Assembly (NCBI GenBank): GCA_963677755.1
Contig: OY782506.1
Location: forward strand, 310,001 to 374,000
DNA length: 64,000 nt
Origin: JAIOSF01 sp963677755
GTDB taxonomy: Bacteria; Campylobacterota; Campylobacteria; Campylobacterales; Arcobacteraceae
Direction: 5' to 3'
A program made the position numbers and the translations under genes. The notes under the pieces were generated by a model. It was not told the origin of the DNA. It searched no databases and was given only the letters and a program-made list of their open reading frames with translations. This document shows, piece by piece, positions 8,374-17,271 of the stretch (positions within the stretch are counted from its first letter, which is position 1; every line of letters starts with the position of its first letter).

Positions 8374-9621
8374 TTAACTGTTAATTGTTACTTTATCTAC
8401 TTTTTTATGTTTAAGATCACAGAGTGTTTCATCTGCTAAATCTATCATGCTTTCTAAAGATTCAGAAAAATCAATATTCCCAGCAATAGACACAGAAATA
8501 TTATAAGTAGAATCCTCTATTTTTAAGGGTGAGCTTTTAATGATATTTTGTATCTCTTCAAATGTTTGTACTAGTTCTGCATACGGTCTATTTTTAAATA
8601 ATACACAAAATTGCTCCACACCAAATCTTGATACAATAGAATCTTTGTTAAGAGCTTGATTAAGTATTTTTGCAACATGCAATAAAGCTTCATCTCCAAC
8701 TTCATGTCCATAAGAGTCACATAATACATTGAACTCATCTATCTCAATCATTATTGTAGCTAAAAGGTTTTTTTTAGTTTTTGCTCTTTCATAAATATCT
8801 CTTCCTATATCAAGAAGATACCTTTTATTAAAAAGTCCAGTTAATGGGTCTTTTTTTGATTTATCTTGCGTATAATCAAAAAGTTCAATTACTTCAATGT
8901 TGTTATTTACCCGTGCAATAAATTCTTCATTTGTAAAGTCTTTATACAGAAAATCATTTGCTCCATATTTTAAAAAACTTGCAACAATCTCTTTTTCACT
9001 TGTTCCCGAAAGTGCAATAATAGCCACTTCATCTTTTTTATAAGATTTTCTAAGTTCCATTGTAAACTGAAGTCCGTCCATTTCAGGCATCATATAATCT
9101 ACTAAAATTACTTTAATATCAGGTCTTTGTTTAATAGTTTCAAGTGCATCAATAGCACTATAATTTATTGTAGTATTAAGATTATATCTTTTACAAAGTG
9201 ATTCCATTTTGGCTGCAAATGTTTTTGAATCATCTATTATTAAAATCTCTATTTTTGCATTTAAAATAAATCTTTTCACCACTGAAATAGTATAATCTAT
9301 CGCATAACTTCCATTTTTGAGAACATAATCAATGAGGTTGTTGTTTTTAAAAATATCATCTTTTTTTTCTAAGCTTGAACCAGTTAATAAAATGGACGGT
9401 ATATTAAATTTATTTATAAAAGATATTATTTCTCCATTTTGTGCATCTGGTAAATTATAATCAAGTAAAGCTAATTCAAATTTTCCTTTATGTTTCAGTA
9501 TTAAATCAGCACACTCTTTCATGGAAGTAGCAGTAAAAACTTTTAATCCTAGCTCGTTTTCTATTCCCATTTTCAATCTATTGAGTATTGTTTTACTATC
9601 ATCTACTATTAATATATTCAT
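8374..9621 (-). CDS. REC-REC protein with degenerate GGDEF domain
   Basis: A 415-residue relative of the protein at 5254-6513 and first gene of the energy-taxis operon. Both receivers look phosphorylatable: Asp54/Lys102 and Asp175/Lys227. The GGDEF domain has lost key residues: the signature is GVEQF at 334-338, the usual FDIDxFKxxND reads IEIDEFNVLCD, and the final ALYxAKxxGRN reads TLCDLKHKKVD. Cyclase activity is therefore unlikely. It may bind partners, heterodimerise with the active paralogue, or act as a phosphate sink. The fold itself is retained (DPLTGLFNKRYLL, SYGHEVGDEALL). Confidence 0.88.
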   Translation of the reverse strand: MNILIVDDSKTILNRLKMGIENELGLKVFTATSMKECADLILKHKGKFELALLDYNLPDAQNGEIISFINKFNIPSILLTGSSLEKKDDIFKNNNLIDYVLKNGSYAIDYTISVVKRFILNAKIEILIIDDSKTFAAKMESLCKRYNLNTTINYSAIDALETIKQRPDIKVILVDYMMPEMDGLQFTMELRKSYKKDEVAIIALSGTSEKEIVASFLKYGANDFLYKDFTNEEFIARVNNNIEVIELFDYTQDKSKKDPLTGLFNKRYLLDIGRDIYERAKTKKNLLATIMIEIDEFNVLCDSYGHEVGDEALLHVAKILNQALNKDSIVSRFGVEQFCVLFKNRPYAELVQTFEEIQNIIKSSPLKIEDSTYNISVSIAGNIDFSESLESMIDLADETLCDLKHKKVDKVTINS

Positions 9622-9710
9622 TGTTTTCCTTGATTGTATAATTTAAAATAACTTAAGTAAATAGTTTAACGCTAATAGACTTAAAATAAAATAATTTTTT
9701 TATTGATAAT

Positions 9711-10202
9711 TTAAAACCTTTTGATATATTTATGGCAATAAGGTTGTTTATTATGTTTGAAATAATAATCTTGATGATACTCCTCTGCTTCAAAAAATGG
9801 AGTATTAAGAGCAGAAATTAATTGTGTAGATATATCATATCCTTTATTTTTAAGAATCTCTATAAGTGCAAGTGAAATATCTTTTTCTTCTTGATTATTG
9901 TAAAAAATTGCACTTAAGTATTGATTTCCTATATCTGGTCCTTGCCCATTTTTTTGAGTGGGATCATGAATCTCAAAAAAGAGTTCAGCTAACTCTTCAA
10001 AAGTAACAATATCAGAATCATAGTCAACTCTTACAACTTCAAGATGACCAGTTCTCCCTCCACAAACTTCTTTATAGCTAGGATTATTAATATGACCACC
10101 CATATAGCCACTAATTGCTGCTTTTACACCTTCGAGCTTTTCAAAATAGTACTCAACTCCCCAAAAACATCCACCTGCAAAATATGCTGATTGCAAATTC
10201 AT
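9711..10202 (-). CDS. msrA: Peptide methionine-S-sulfoxide reductase
   Basis: Reduces methionine-S-sulfoxide in damaged proteins using thioredoxin. The 163-residue protein begins with the active-site motif AGGCFWGVE (nucleophilic Cys) and has GYMGGHINNPSYKEVC, GHLEVVRVDYD and HDPTQKNGQGPDIGNQYLSAIF, all typical of MsrA. It has no signal peptide, so it is cytoplasmic. It is transcribed alone, divergent from the ABC cluster. The msrB partner is separate, at 36895-37260. Confidence 0.95.
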   Translation of the reverse strand: MNLQSAYFAGGCFWGVEYYFEKLEGVKAAISGYMGGHINNPSYKEVCGGRTGHLEVVRVDYDSDIVTFEELAELFFEIHDPTQKNGQGPDIGNQYLSAIFYNNQEEKDISLALIEILKNKGYDISTQLISALNTPFFEAEEYHQDYYFKHNKQPYCHKYIKRF

Positions 10203-10221
10203 AATAAATCCTTGTATAAAT

Positions 10222-10235
10222 ATGGTACCATTATA
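10222..10235 (-). promoter_or_regulatory. Probable msrA promoter with 10-bp palindrome
   Basis: On the minus strand TATAAT (10230-10235) lies about 28 bases upstream of the msrA ATG and runs straight into the palindrome ATGGTACCAT (10222-10231), which would cover the transcription start. No good -35 is visible. The palindrome may be a repressor site or chance. Confidence 0.35.
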
Positions 10236-10313
10236 AAAAAGTTACACTTAATTAGAATTTATTATTTGTTAATAGTTGTTAGTTACAATAATAAACTAAA
10301 AATAGGAGTTTAT

Positions 10314-10997
10314 ATGATTAGTGCTAAAAATCTTAATAAAACTTACAAAGTAGGGGAATTAACTTTAACAGTTATAGAAGACTTTTCATTGAATATTACT
10401 GAAGGTGAATTTATATCTTTGATAGGACCTAGTGGTAGTGGCAAATCTACTGTTTTAAATATGCTTGGTTGTCTTGATACTCCAACTTCTGGAAGTTTAA
10501 TTATCAATGGTCAAGATATTGCAGTATTAAATAAAACACAACAAGCAAATTTTCGAGGTGAACATATAGGATTTATTTTTCAAAGTTTTAATCTAATTCC
10601 TGTTTTAACTGTATATGAAAATATAGAATATCCACTTATTATGATACAAAATCTCCCAGAACAACAAAGAAAAGAAAGAATTGAAAAGTTACTACATGAA
10701 GTTGGAATGTATGAACAAAAAGATAAAACACCCAATAATTTATCAGGTGGACAGATGCAAAGAGTTGCAATTGCAAGGGCTTTAGTAACAAATCCAAAAA
10801 TTGTTTTTGCCGATGAACCTACGGCAAATCTTGATAGTACAACAGCCCATATGATTATTGAGTTGATGAAAAAAATACAAAAAGAACACAATACCACTTT
10901 TGTATTTGCAACTCATGATGAAAAAATAGTTTCTAATGTAGATCGACTTATTACTTTAGTTGATGGAAATATTTTAGAAGATAAGAGGGTAAGATAA
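10314..10997 (+). CDS. ABC transporter ATPase, LolD/MacB type
   Basis: A 227-residue ATPase with Walker A GPSGSGKST, Q-loop FIFQSFNLIP, signature LSGGQMQRVAIARAL, Walker B VFADEPTANLD and switch ATHD. It belongs to the LolD/MacB/FtsE-like family that powers FtsX-fold permeases rather than importers. The reading frame is open further upstream, but the ATG at 10314 is chosen because AGGAG lies 5 bases before it and the family N-terminus begins there. Its end overlaps the permease gene by one base. It heads a four-gene cluster. Confidence 0.92.
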   Translation: MISAKNLNKTYKVGELTLTVIEDFSLNITEGEFISLIGPSGSGKSTVLNMLGCLDTPTSGSLIINGQDIAVLNKTQQANFRGEHIGFIFQSFNLIPVLTVYENIEYPLIMIQNLPEQQRKERIEKLLHEVGMYEQKDKTPNNLSGGQMQRVAIARALVTNPKIVFADEPTANLDSTTAHMIIELMKKIQKEHNTTFVFATHDEKIVSNVDRLITLVDGNILEDKRVR

Positions 10998-12232
10998 TGA
11001 AAAATATATTTAAAATAGCCTACAGAAATCTTTTGAGAAATCATCGCCGCACACTTTTAACAACTAGTTTAATAACTCTAGGAGTGGTTTTTGTTCTTGT
11101 TTATACAGCACTTTCTGGGAGTTTTAAAAACTATATGATAGGGCAAATTACAGATTCATCTATGGGACATATTCAAATACACAAAAAAGGGTTTGTTGCA
11201 AGTGTAGAAAACCTCCCTTTGGATAAAAATCTTAATGGAAAATCGTTAGAATATTTAGAACAGTTTTTAAATGAAAGTCACTATATACAAAGTTACTCAT
11301 ATAGAATAAAATTTGGAGGAATGTTTTCAAATTTTGTGAGTACAACAAATATTCGACTTAATGCCATTGACCCAGATAAAGAGTTTGCCACACTTCCTGC
11401 ACTTAAAGATAGATTAGTTCATTTTGATGGGAGATTACATAAAGGGGAAATAATAGTACCTGATATTATAACGAAAGGGATGGATGTAAAAACAGGAGAT
11501 ACCGTAGTCCTTGTTGCAAATAATAAAAGTGGAAGTGTCAATGGAATTAATCTCAAAGTTGTAGGAGAAGTGGAAAGAATCTCAGGACCTGGTGGAAGAG
11601 ATGGGTATATCCATATAGAAGATGCTAAAAAAGTACTTCGTATAAAAAATGTAGAGGTTAGTGAAATTGTTATACGATTAAAAGATGTAGGTATGTTAAA
11701 AGATGCCCTTAAAGAATTAAGTCCAATTTTAAAGAAACTTAATCAAAAAGGAAAACCAGCATTTGAGATACACTCTTGGGAACAATTAAGTCCCTTTTAT
11801 AATATCGTTAAAATGTTAGATATTATGAATATCTCTATACAAATTATACTTATATCTATAGTTTTAATCTCTATATTAAATGTTATGATTATGAGTGTTT
11901 ATGAAAGAATAAAAGAGATAGGTACAATTGCAGCTATGGGAACACCACCAAAAACAATAGTGAAACTTTTTTTGATGGAAGGATTGTTATTGGGTATTTT
12001 AGGAGCAGTATTGGGAGCTATTTTATCTATGTTGATAGTTCAAGGGCTTGATATGATGCAAATATCTTATAACTTTGGAAGAGAAAGCGATTTGATATTA
12101 GAACCTATTTTAGCTTTAAAAGATGTTGTGATTATAGGGGTAATAGTTGTAGCTATATCTTTGATAGCATCCATTAGTCCTGCACTAAAAGCTTCAAGGT
12201 TAGACCCTGTTGAAGCGTTAAGAACAAACTAA
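10997..12232 (+). CDS. FtsX/LolE-family ABC permease
   Basis: A 411-residue membrane protein with the MacB/LolCE layout. It has an N-terminal helix after RNLLRNHRRTLLTTS, a large periplasmic domain (about 45-270), three C-terminal helices with YERIKEIGTIAAMGTPP between the first two, and the final PALKASRLDPVEALR. Such permeases extract or move substrates at the outer face of the inner membrane rather than importing solutes. With the ATPase upstream and the LolA-like and barrel proteins downstream, an envelope lipid or lipoprotein export role is inferred. Confidence 0.9.
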   Translation: MKNIFKIAYRNLLRNHRRTLLTTSLITLGVVFVLVYTALSGSFKNYMIGQITDSSMGHIQIHKKGFVASVENLPLDKNLNGKSLEYLEQFLNESHYIQSYSYRIKFGGMFSNFVSTTNIRLNAIDPDKEFATLPALKDRLVHFDGRLHKGEIIVPDIITKGMDVKTGDTVVLVANNKSGSVNGINLKVVGEVERISGPGGRDGYIHIEDAKKVLRIKNVEVSEIVIRLKDVGMLKDALKELSPILKKLNQKGKPAFEIHSWEQLSPFYNIVKMLDIMNISIQIILISIVLISILNVMIMSVYERIKEIGTIAAMGTPPKTIVKLFLMEGLLLGILGAVLGAILSMLIVQGLDMMQISYNFGRESDLILEPILALKDVVIIGVIVVAISLIASISPALKASRLDPVEALRTN

Positions 12233-12246
12233 ACAAAGGGGTTAGA

Positions 12247-12960
12247 ATGAAAAAAATATTTCTTATTATTTGTATCACGACTTTTATTTTTGCTGATAAT
12301 TTATTGATGCAAATAGACAAAAAATTAGCACCAGGTAGTAGCGAAAGTTATAAAAAACTTATCAATATAGAACCAGATGGAACGAAAAAAGAGTTTTTGT
12401 TGTATCAAGCAAAAAAAGATAGCAATAAGATGGTATCACTATTTTTAGAACCAGAATCTGAAAAAGGGAGAAGTACATTAAGACTTGGTGAAAATATGTG
12501 GTTATTTCTTCCCGAAGTTGGAAAAGCAATACGAGTAACTTCTATGCAAAGTGTTGTTGGGGGAGTTTTTAATAATAGTGATATTATGCGACTTGATTTT
12601 TCAACAGAATATAATATTGTATCTCAAGAGGAAAAAACAGATGAGATAATTTTAACTGTAAAAGCAAAAAATGACACAGTAGCTTATGATAAGTTAATTA
12701 TGAGAGTAGATAAAACTTCAACAACTCCAAAAGAGATACAGTGTTATAGCTCAACAGATATGCTTATTAAAACATTATATTATAAAAATTTGCAAGATTT
12801 TGGTAATGAAATTGTACGACCTGCTGTTATTGAAACAAGTTCAGCACTTTATAAAGGGTATAAATCAATTATGGTTTATGGCAAAATTACACCTAAAAAT
12901 TTTAGTGATGAGGCTTTTACTTTGGATAATTTGGGAAAAGTAGCAGATTTACGAAGATAG
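12247..12960 (+). CDS. LolA-like outer-membrane lipoprotein-sorting protein
   Basis: A 237-residue exported protein with a short cleavable signal (hydrophobic to FIFADN) and the fold of the LolA-like family often annotated as outer membrane lipoprotein-sorting protein. Recognisable parts are the KKEFLLYQAKKDSNKMVSLF strand, MWLFLPEVGKAIRVT, and DIMRLDFSTEYNI. Such proteins form half-barrels that carry lipid or lipoprotein through the periplasm. The gene follows the FtsX-like permease by 14 bases and precedes a barrel protein by 3, consistent with a trans-envelope pathway. The cargo is unknown. Confidence 0.8.
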   Translation: MKKIFLIICITTFIFADNLLMQIDKKLAPGSSESYKKLINIEPDGTKKEFLLYQAKKDSNKMVSLFLEPESEKGRSTLRLGENMWLFLPEVGKAIRVTSMQSVVGGVFNNSDIMRLDFSTEYNIVSQEEKTDEIILTVKAKNDTVAYDKLIMRVDKTSTTPKEIQCYSSTDMLIKTLYYKNLQDFGNEIVRPAVIETSSALYKGYKSIMVYGKITPKNFSDEAFTLDNLGKVADLRR

Positions 12961-12963
12961 TTT

Positions 12964-14079
12964 ATGGCAAAATATTTTTTAGTTACTTGCCTATATTTTA
13001 GTTTTATGTTTGCTGATGATTATAGCTTTGATTTTAAAGAGCTTGAAAAACTAGATATCAAAACATATGAATACAACGGTTATATAAAAGGGGAACATAA
13101 ATATCAAAATTTAAATAAAAGGTCATTAAGTTTTCCCTCAAAAAATAAATCAAATATGAATAGTTATTTTGGTGAGGCTTTTTTGAAGTATAAATATTTT
13201 TATGATAAATTTATATTTCAAACTGAACTAGCGGCAAATTATGAAAATATTGATTCTACCAAAGAAGATACTTACACAGCAAATCAACTTTTTATAAATT
13301 ATAAATATAATGAAAATCATCAACTCAATATTGGGAAAAAAACTGGAACTTGGGGAAAGGGATATTTTTTTAATCCCATCGCTTTTGTAGATAGAAAAAA
13401 AGACCCAACAAATCCAGAAACCAATAAAGAGGGATATTCACAAGTTAATTATAAATATAACAAAACTTTTCAAAATGATTTACAAAATATAACTTTTGAT
13501 GCTGTGTATATAAAAACAACTTCTAATTTTAATGAAGATTTTTACGACCAAAATTCAAATACAATAGCTTTAAAAACATATCTTTTGTATAAAGATATAG
13601 ATATAGATTTTGCCTATTTATATAATGATAAACTGGTAAATAAATATGGAGTAGATTTCTCTACTAATTTACAAACAAATTTTGAAATACATGGAGAGTA
13701 TGCTAAAAGTGACGATGGATTGTATTCTTATTTGTTGGGTTTAAAATATTTAACAGAATTTGAATTAACTATTTTGAGTGAATATTTTTATCAAAATGAG
13801 GAATTATCAAAAAACAAAAGTTTTTGGGACAATAGATATTTTATAAATAAATTTACTCAAAAAGAGCCTTTTGATATTTTATACTTTAGTGTATATTACA
13901 AAAACTCCTATAATTTAGACGATAATTCACAACAAAATAATGTTGGTATGATATATACAAAAATAAAAAATTTTACTATAGATTTTTCAATTGGAAAAAA
14001 CTCTGGAAAAGATACTACAGAATTTGGTTCTAAACTTGTGGATACATTTACTTGGTTGCAGTTAAAGTATAATTTTTAG
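12964..14079 (+). CDS. Putative outer-membrane beta-barrel protein
   Basis: A 371-residue protein with an N-terminal signal peptide (ending near FMFADD) followed by many short amphipathic strands rich in Tyr, Asn and Phe. It ends in LVDTFTWLQLKYNF, whose terminal Phe is typical of barrel-assembly signals. Motifs such as LNIGKKTGTWGKGYFFNP recall barrel proteins found with LolA-like/MacB-type clusters. It is last in the ABC cluster, 3 bases after the LolA-like gene, so it probably forms the outer-membrane end of that system. I do not recognise a specific family. Confidence 0.72.
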   Translation: MAKYFLVTCLYFSFMFADDYSFDFKELEKLDIKTYEYNGYIKGEHKYQNLNKRSLSFPSKNKSNMNSYFGEAFLKYKYFYDKFIFQTELAANYENIDSTKEDTYTANQLFINYKYNENHQLNIGKKTGTWGKGYFFNPIAFVDRKKDPTNPETNKEGYSQVNYKYNKTFQNDLQNITFDAVYIKTTSNFNEDFYDQNSNTIALKTYLLYKDIDIDFAYLYNDKLVNKYGVDFSTNLQTNFEIHGEYAKSDDGLYSYLLGLKYLTEFELTILSEYFYQNEELSKNKSFWDNRYFINKFTQKEPFDILYFSVYYKNSYNLDDNSQQNNVGMIYTKIKNFTIDFSIGKNSGKDTTEFGSKLVDTFTWLQLKYNF

Positions 14080-14185
14080 ATTAATAAATATTTTTCAAGA
14101 ATTTAATAATTAAAATTCTAATTTTGAGACTTAATTGAAACTTTTTTTTGATACAATCAGTGTAGATTAATTATTAGGATAGGTT

Positions 14186-14935
14186 ATGAATTTTAAGAGT
14201 ATAATTTTTAGTTTCATTATTGGAAGTTGTTTATATGGCAGTACCACTAATAATATTTCAATGTTCACAGAAAATTATCCACCTTACAATATGAAAGTAG
14301 ATGGAAAATTAACAGGAATTGGGATAGAAGTGCTAGATGCTGTATTAAAAGAACTTGATTCAAAACAAACTATTGAAGATGTTACACTTACAAATTGGTC
14401 TAGAGCATACTCTTTAGCTTTAAAAAATAATAACACTATGGTATTTTCAACTACAAGGACAGAGTCTAGAGAAGATTTATTCAAATGGGTTGGACCTATT
14501 GTAAATACAAGTGTAGGTGCAATTGCATTAAAACAGAAGAATATCAAAATACACTCAGTTAAAGATTTTGAAAAATACAAAATTGGTGCAGTTTTAAAAG
14601 ATGTAGGGGAAGATTCTCTTTTAGATTTAGGTGTGAATAGTGATAAAATACAGTCAGTATCTGGTGAAAATGCTATAAAAATATCTTTTTTAAAATTAAA
14701 AAATAAAAGAATTGATATCTTTGCTTATGAAACAAATGCAGCTTTTGAAAATGCAAAAACACTAGGGTTTGATATAAGTAAATATGAGATTGTATATACT
14801 TTAAAAGAGGGACAATTATATTTTGCATTTAATAAAAATGTAGAGGATAGGATTATTCAAAAATGGCAAGAAGCTTTAGATACAATAAAAAAAAATGGCA
14901 TATATAAAAAAATATTGTCAAAATATGTACATTAA
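14186..14935 (+). CDS. Periplasmic solute-binding protein, SBP_bac_3 family
   Basis: A 249-residue exported protein (signal peptide to about 20) of the family-3 solute-binding fold. Visible features are FTENYPPYNMKVDGKLTGIG at the N-terminus, VLKELDSKQ, a WSRAY helix, FSTTRTESREDLFKWVGPI, and a C-terminal helix ending IYKKILSKY. No transporter subunits are adjacent. Instead it is 18 bases before a receptor kinase, so it more likely delivers a bound amino acid or similar ligand to that sensor than to an importer. It starts the sensory operon that runs to 23855. Confidence 0.82.
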   Translation: MNFKSIIFSFIIGSCLYGSTTNNISMFTENYPPYNMKVDGKLTGIGIEVLDAVLKELDSKQTIEDVTLTNWSRAYSLALKNNNTMVFSTTRTESREDLFKWVGPIVNTSVGAIALKQKNIKIHSVKDFEKYKIGAVLKDVGEDSLLDLGVNSDKIQSVSGENAIKISFLKLKNKRIDIFAYETNAAFENAKTLGFDISKYEIVYTLKEGQLYFAFNKNVEDRIIQKWQEALDTIKKNGIYKKILSKYVH

Positions 14936-14953
14936 GAAAATGGAAATTATCAT

Positions 14954-17263
14954 ATGAAACAAAGTATTATCTTAAAAACTCTTCTTATCTTGGGGAGTGT
15001 TTTTATTGTTATTTTTATAGGTTCAAATTATCTCACTCAACAAAGTGATAAGGAACTTATAGAAAAAATCAGAAATTACAATCTAAGTACTGCAATGGTT
15101 GCTTTAGATAATAGACTAGATAATCAACTTCAAACAAATAAAAAACAGATGTTAGATACTATAAAAATGATAGCAAAAAACTCATCAGTTTTTTTACTAA
15201 ACTTTGACAAAGAGGGATTAGAAAAAAGTTTAAAATTTGATATAGATAAAGATGGGATAGAAGCGATAGTAATATTTGATAGCGTTGTAAATGAAAATTT
15301 TCTAATAGTATATAAAAATCACTCTACAATAGAAGTAGCAGATTCTCTGCCAAAGAAATTTGAAAATTTTACAAAACTTTCTGAACCTATCTATCAAATA
15401 AACAATTCATCACAAGAAAAAATTGGTGCTATTACTTTATATTATGATGAATCTATTATTAAAAATGAGATTGCACAATTAAAAGTTGATACAAAAAAGA
15501 AAATTAGCGAGTTTAATTTTACCATAGATAATGAACTTAAAAAAGTAAAAATGATGAAACTATATATAGCAATAGGTTCTTTTCTTTTAATCCTAATAGT
15601 TTCGTCTGTTTTATTAGTTCTTTTTGTGAATAACCCATTGAGAAAATTAAAAATTGGTTTAGATAATTTCTTTTTATTTTTGCAAAATAAAACAGATAGT
15701 ACTCAAAAAATTGAACTTAATACAAAAGATGAATTTGGGCAGATGGCACAAAGTTTAAATGAAAATATTATTGTGAGTGCAAAACTTCATGAAGAGATAC
15801 ACGAACTTAATACAAATTTAGAAAAAAGAATTGAAGAAAAAACATCAAAAGTTACAACTTTACTTGACAATGCAGGGCAAGGATTTTTAACATTTGATAC
15901 TCATTTTATAGTAGATGAAGAATATTCTAGAGAGTGTATTAAACTTTTAGGAAAAGATATTGCCCATAAAGATATTACAAATTTATTATTTAAAGATAAG
16001 AGCAAAAAAGAGTTATTTAAAATAACACTGATAAATGCTTTAAATGATGATGTAGAGATAAAAAGAAATGCATATATTTCACTGCTACCACATATTATTT
16101 TATTAAATAAAAAGGCTGTAAAATTAGAGTATAAAATAGTTGAAAACAGTAAGTTTATGTTGATACTTACAAACATTACATCTCAAAAAAAGCTTGAAAA
16201 GAAGATTAAAAAAGAGCAAGAGATTTTAAAAATGATTGTTGCAATTGTAAGTGAAAGTGAAGTTTTTTATGATGTAAAACAAGAGTATGAATTATTTATC
16301 AATAATTTTATGAAAGAGATAGACTTATCTAAAACACCATTATTTAATATCACAAATATATACAGAATAATACATACTTTTAAAGGTACATTTGCACAAA
16401 TTTTTATGCAGGATATTGTAACTTTTTTACATCATTTAGAAAGTGATATATCAACCTTACAAAAAGAGACAACACATACAAATGAAGATATTATCCAATT
16501 ATTAGAGATGAGTGATTTTGAAAGTTCATTAGGAAAAAGCATCTCTATAATTGAAGATATTTTAGGAAGTGAATTTTTAAATTCTGATTATTATTTAAAA
16601 ATAGAGTTAAATGATATAGTTTCATTACAAGAAAAAATAGAAAAAATTCTAGAAAACTATAATCATACAACACCTGAGTGCCAAGATGTTTTATGTCAAG
16701 TACAAAAGCTCTCTGGTTCAAAACTTATGGCACTACTTCATCCTTATATAAGTTCTACTTCTCAGTTAGCTAATAGACTTGAAAAAGAGATATATGAGAT
16801 TGAGATTATAGGAGATAATAAATTAGTAGTAAATGATAAATTCAAACCTTTTATAAAATCATTGATTCATGTATTTAGAAATAGTATTGATCATGGGATT
16901 GAGATGCCAGAGATTAGAGTTGAAAACAATAAAGATGAAAAAGGGACTATCAGTTGTAGCTTTGAAATAAAAGAGGATAGACTTACTATAGTTATTTCTG
17001 ATGATGGTGCAGGGATAGATATTGACAAATTAAAAGAAAAACTAAATACAAGAGGGATAGAAACTCAAAATATGGATAATAATGAAATATATAGTTTTAT
17101 TTTTGATGATACACTTTCAACAAAAGATGAAGTGTCAAGTACTTCAGGAAGGGGAGTTGGTATGAGTGTAGTAAAAGCAGAATGTGAAAAGTTAAATGGA
17201 GAAATATATACAACATCACAAAAAAATATAGGTACAACTTTTGAGTTTATCATACCACTTTAG
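14954..17263 (+). CDS. Membrane receptor fused to CheA-type Hpt-kinase
   Basis: A 769-residue sensor: membrane helix (about 5-25), periplasmic region (26-200), second helix (202-226), HAMP-like segment (227-285), PAS-like region starting LLDNAGQGFLTFD (303-410), Hpt/P1 domain with phospho-acceptor His474 in IIHTFKGTF, and a CheA-style P3/P4 kinase (about 585-769) with N-box FRNSIDHGIEMPE, SDDGAGID and GRGVGM. The protein ends at GTTFEFIIPL with no CheW-like P5 domain. It therefore looks like a CheA whose receptor is built in. Its C-terminal 460 residues closely match those of the next gene. CheX and CheY genes follow in the operon. Confidence 0.85.
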   Translation: MKQSIILKTLLILGSVFIVIFIGSNYLTQQSDKELIEKIRNYNLSTAMVALDNRLDNQLQTNKKQMLDTIKMIAKNSSVFLLNFDKEGLEKSLKFDIDKDGIEAIVIFDSVVNENFLIVYKNHSTIEVADSLPKKFENFTKLSEPIYQINNSSQEKIGAITLYYDESIIKNEIAQLKVDTKKKISEFNFTIDNELKKVKMMKLYIAIGSFLLILIVSSVLLVLFVNNPLRKLKIGLDNFFLFLQNKTDSTQKIELNTKDEFGQMAQSLNENIIVSAKLHEEIHELNTNLEKRIEEKTSKVTTLLDNAGQGFLTFDTHFIVDEEYSRECIKLLGKDIAHKDITNLLFKDKSKKELFKITLINALNDDVEIKRNAYISLLPHIILLNKKAVKLEYKIVENSKFMLILTNITSQKKLEKKIKKEQEILKMIVAIVSESEVFYDVKQEYELFINNFMKEIDLSKTPLFNITNIYRIIHTFKGTFAQIFMQDIVTFLHHLESDISTLQKETTHTNEDIIQLLEMSDFESSLGKSISIIEDILGSEFLNSDYYLKIELNDIVSLQEKIEKILENYNHTTPECQDVLCQVQKLSGSKLMALLHPYISSTSQLANRLEKEIYEIEIIGDNKLVVNDKFKPFIKSLIHVFRNSIDHGIEMPEIRVENNKDEKGTISCSFEIKEDRLTIVISDDGAGIDIDKLKEKLNTRGIETQNMDNNEIYSFIFDDTLSTKDEVSSTSGRGVGMSVVKAECEKLNGEIYTTSQKNIGTTFEFIIPL

Positions 17264-17271
17264 GGAGAATA

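Noticed and set aside
10191..10313. N-terminal extension of the LolD-like ATPase
   Set aside because: The frame is open upstream, but it overlaps the divergent msrA start, lacks family similarity, and AGGAG precedes the ATG at 10314.
14100..14125. Hairpin AGAATTT/AAATTCT after the barrel gene
   Set aside because: A 7-bp AT-only stem with a long loop and no T run next to it; too weak to call a terminator.
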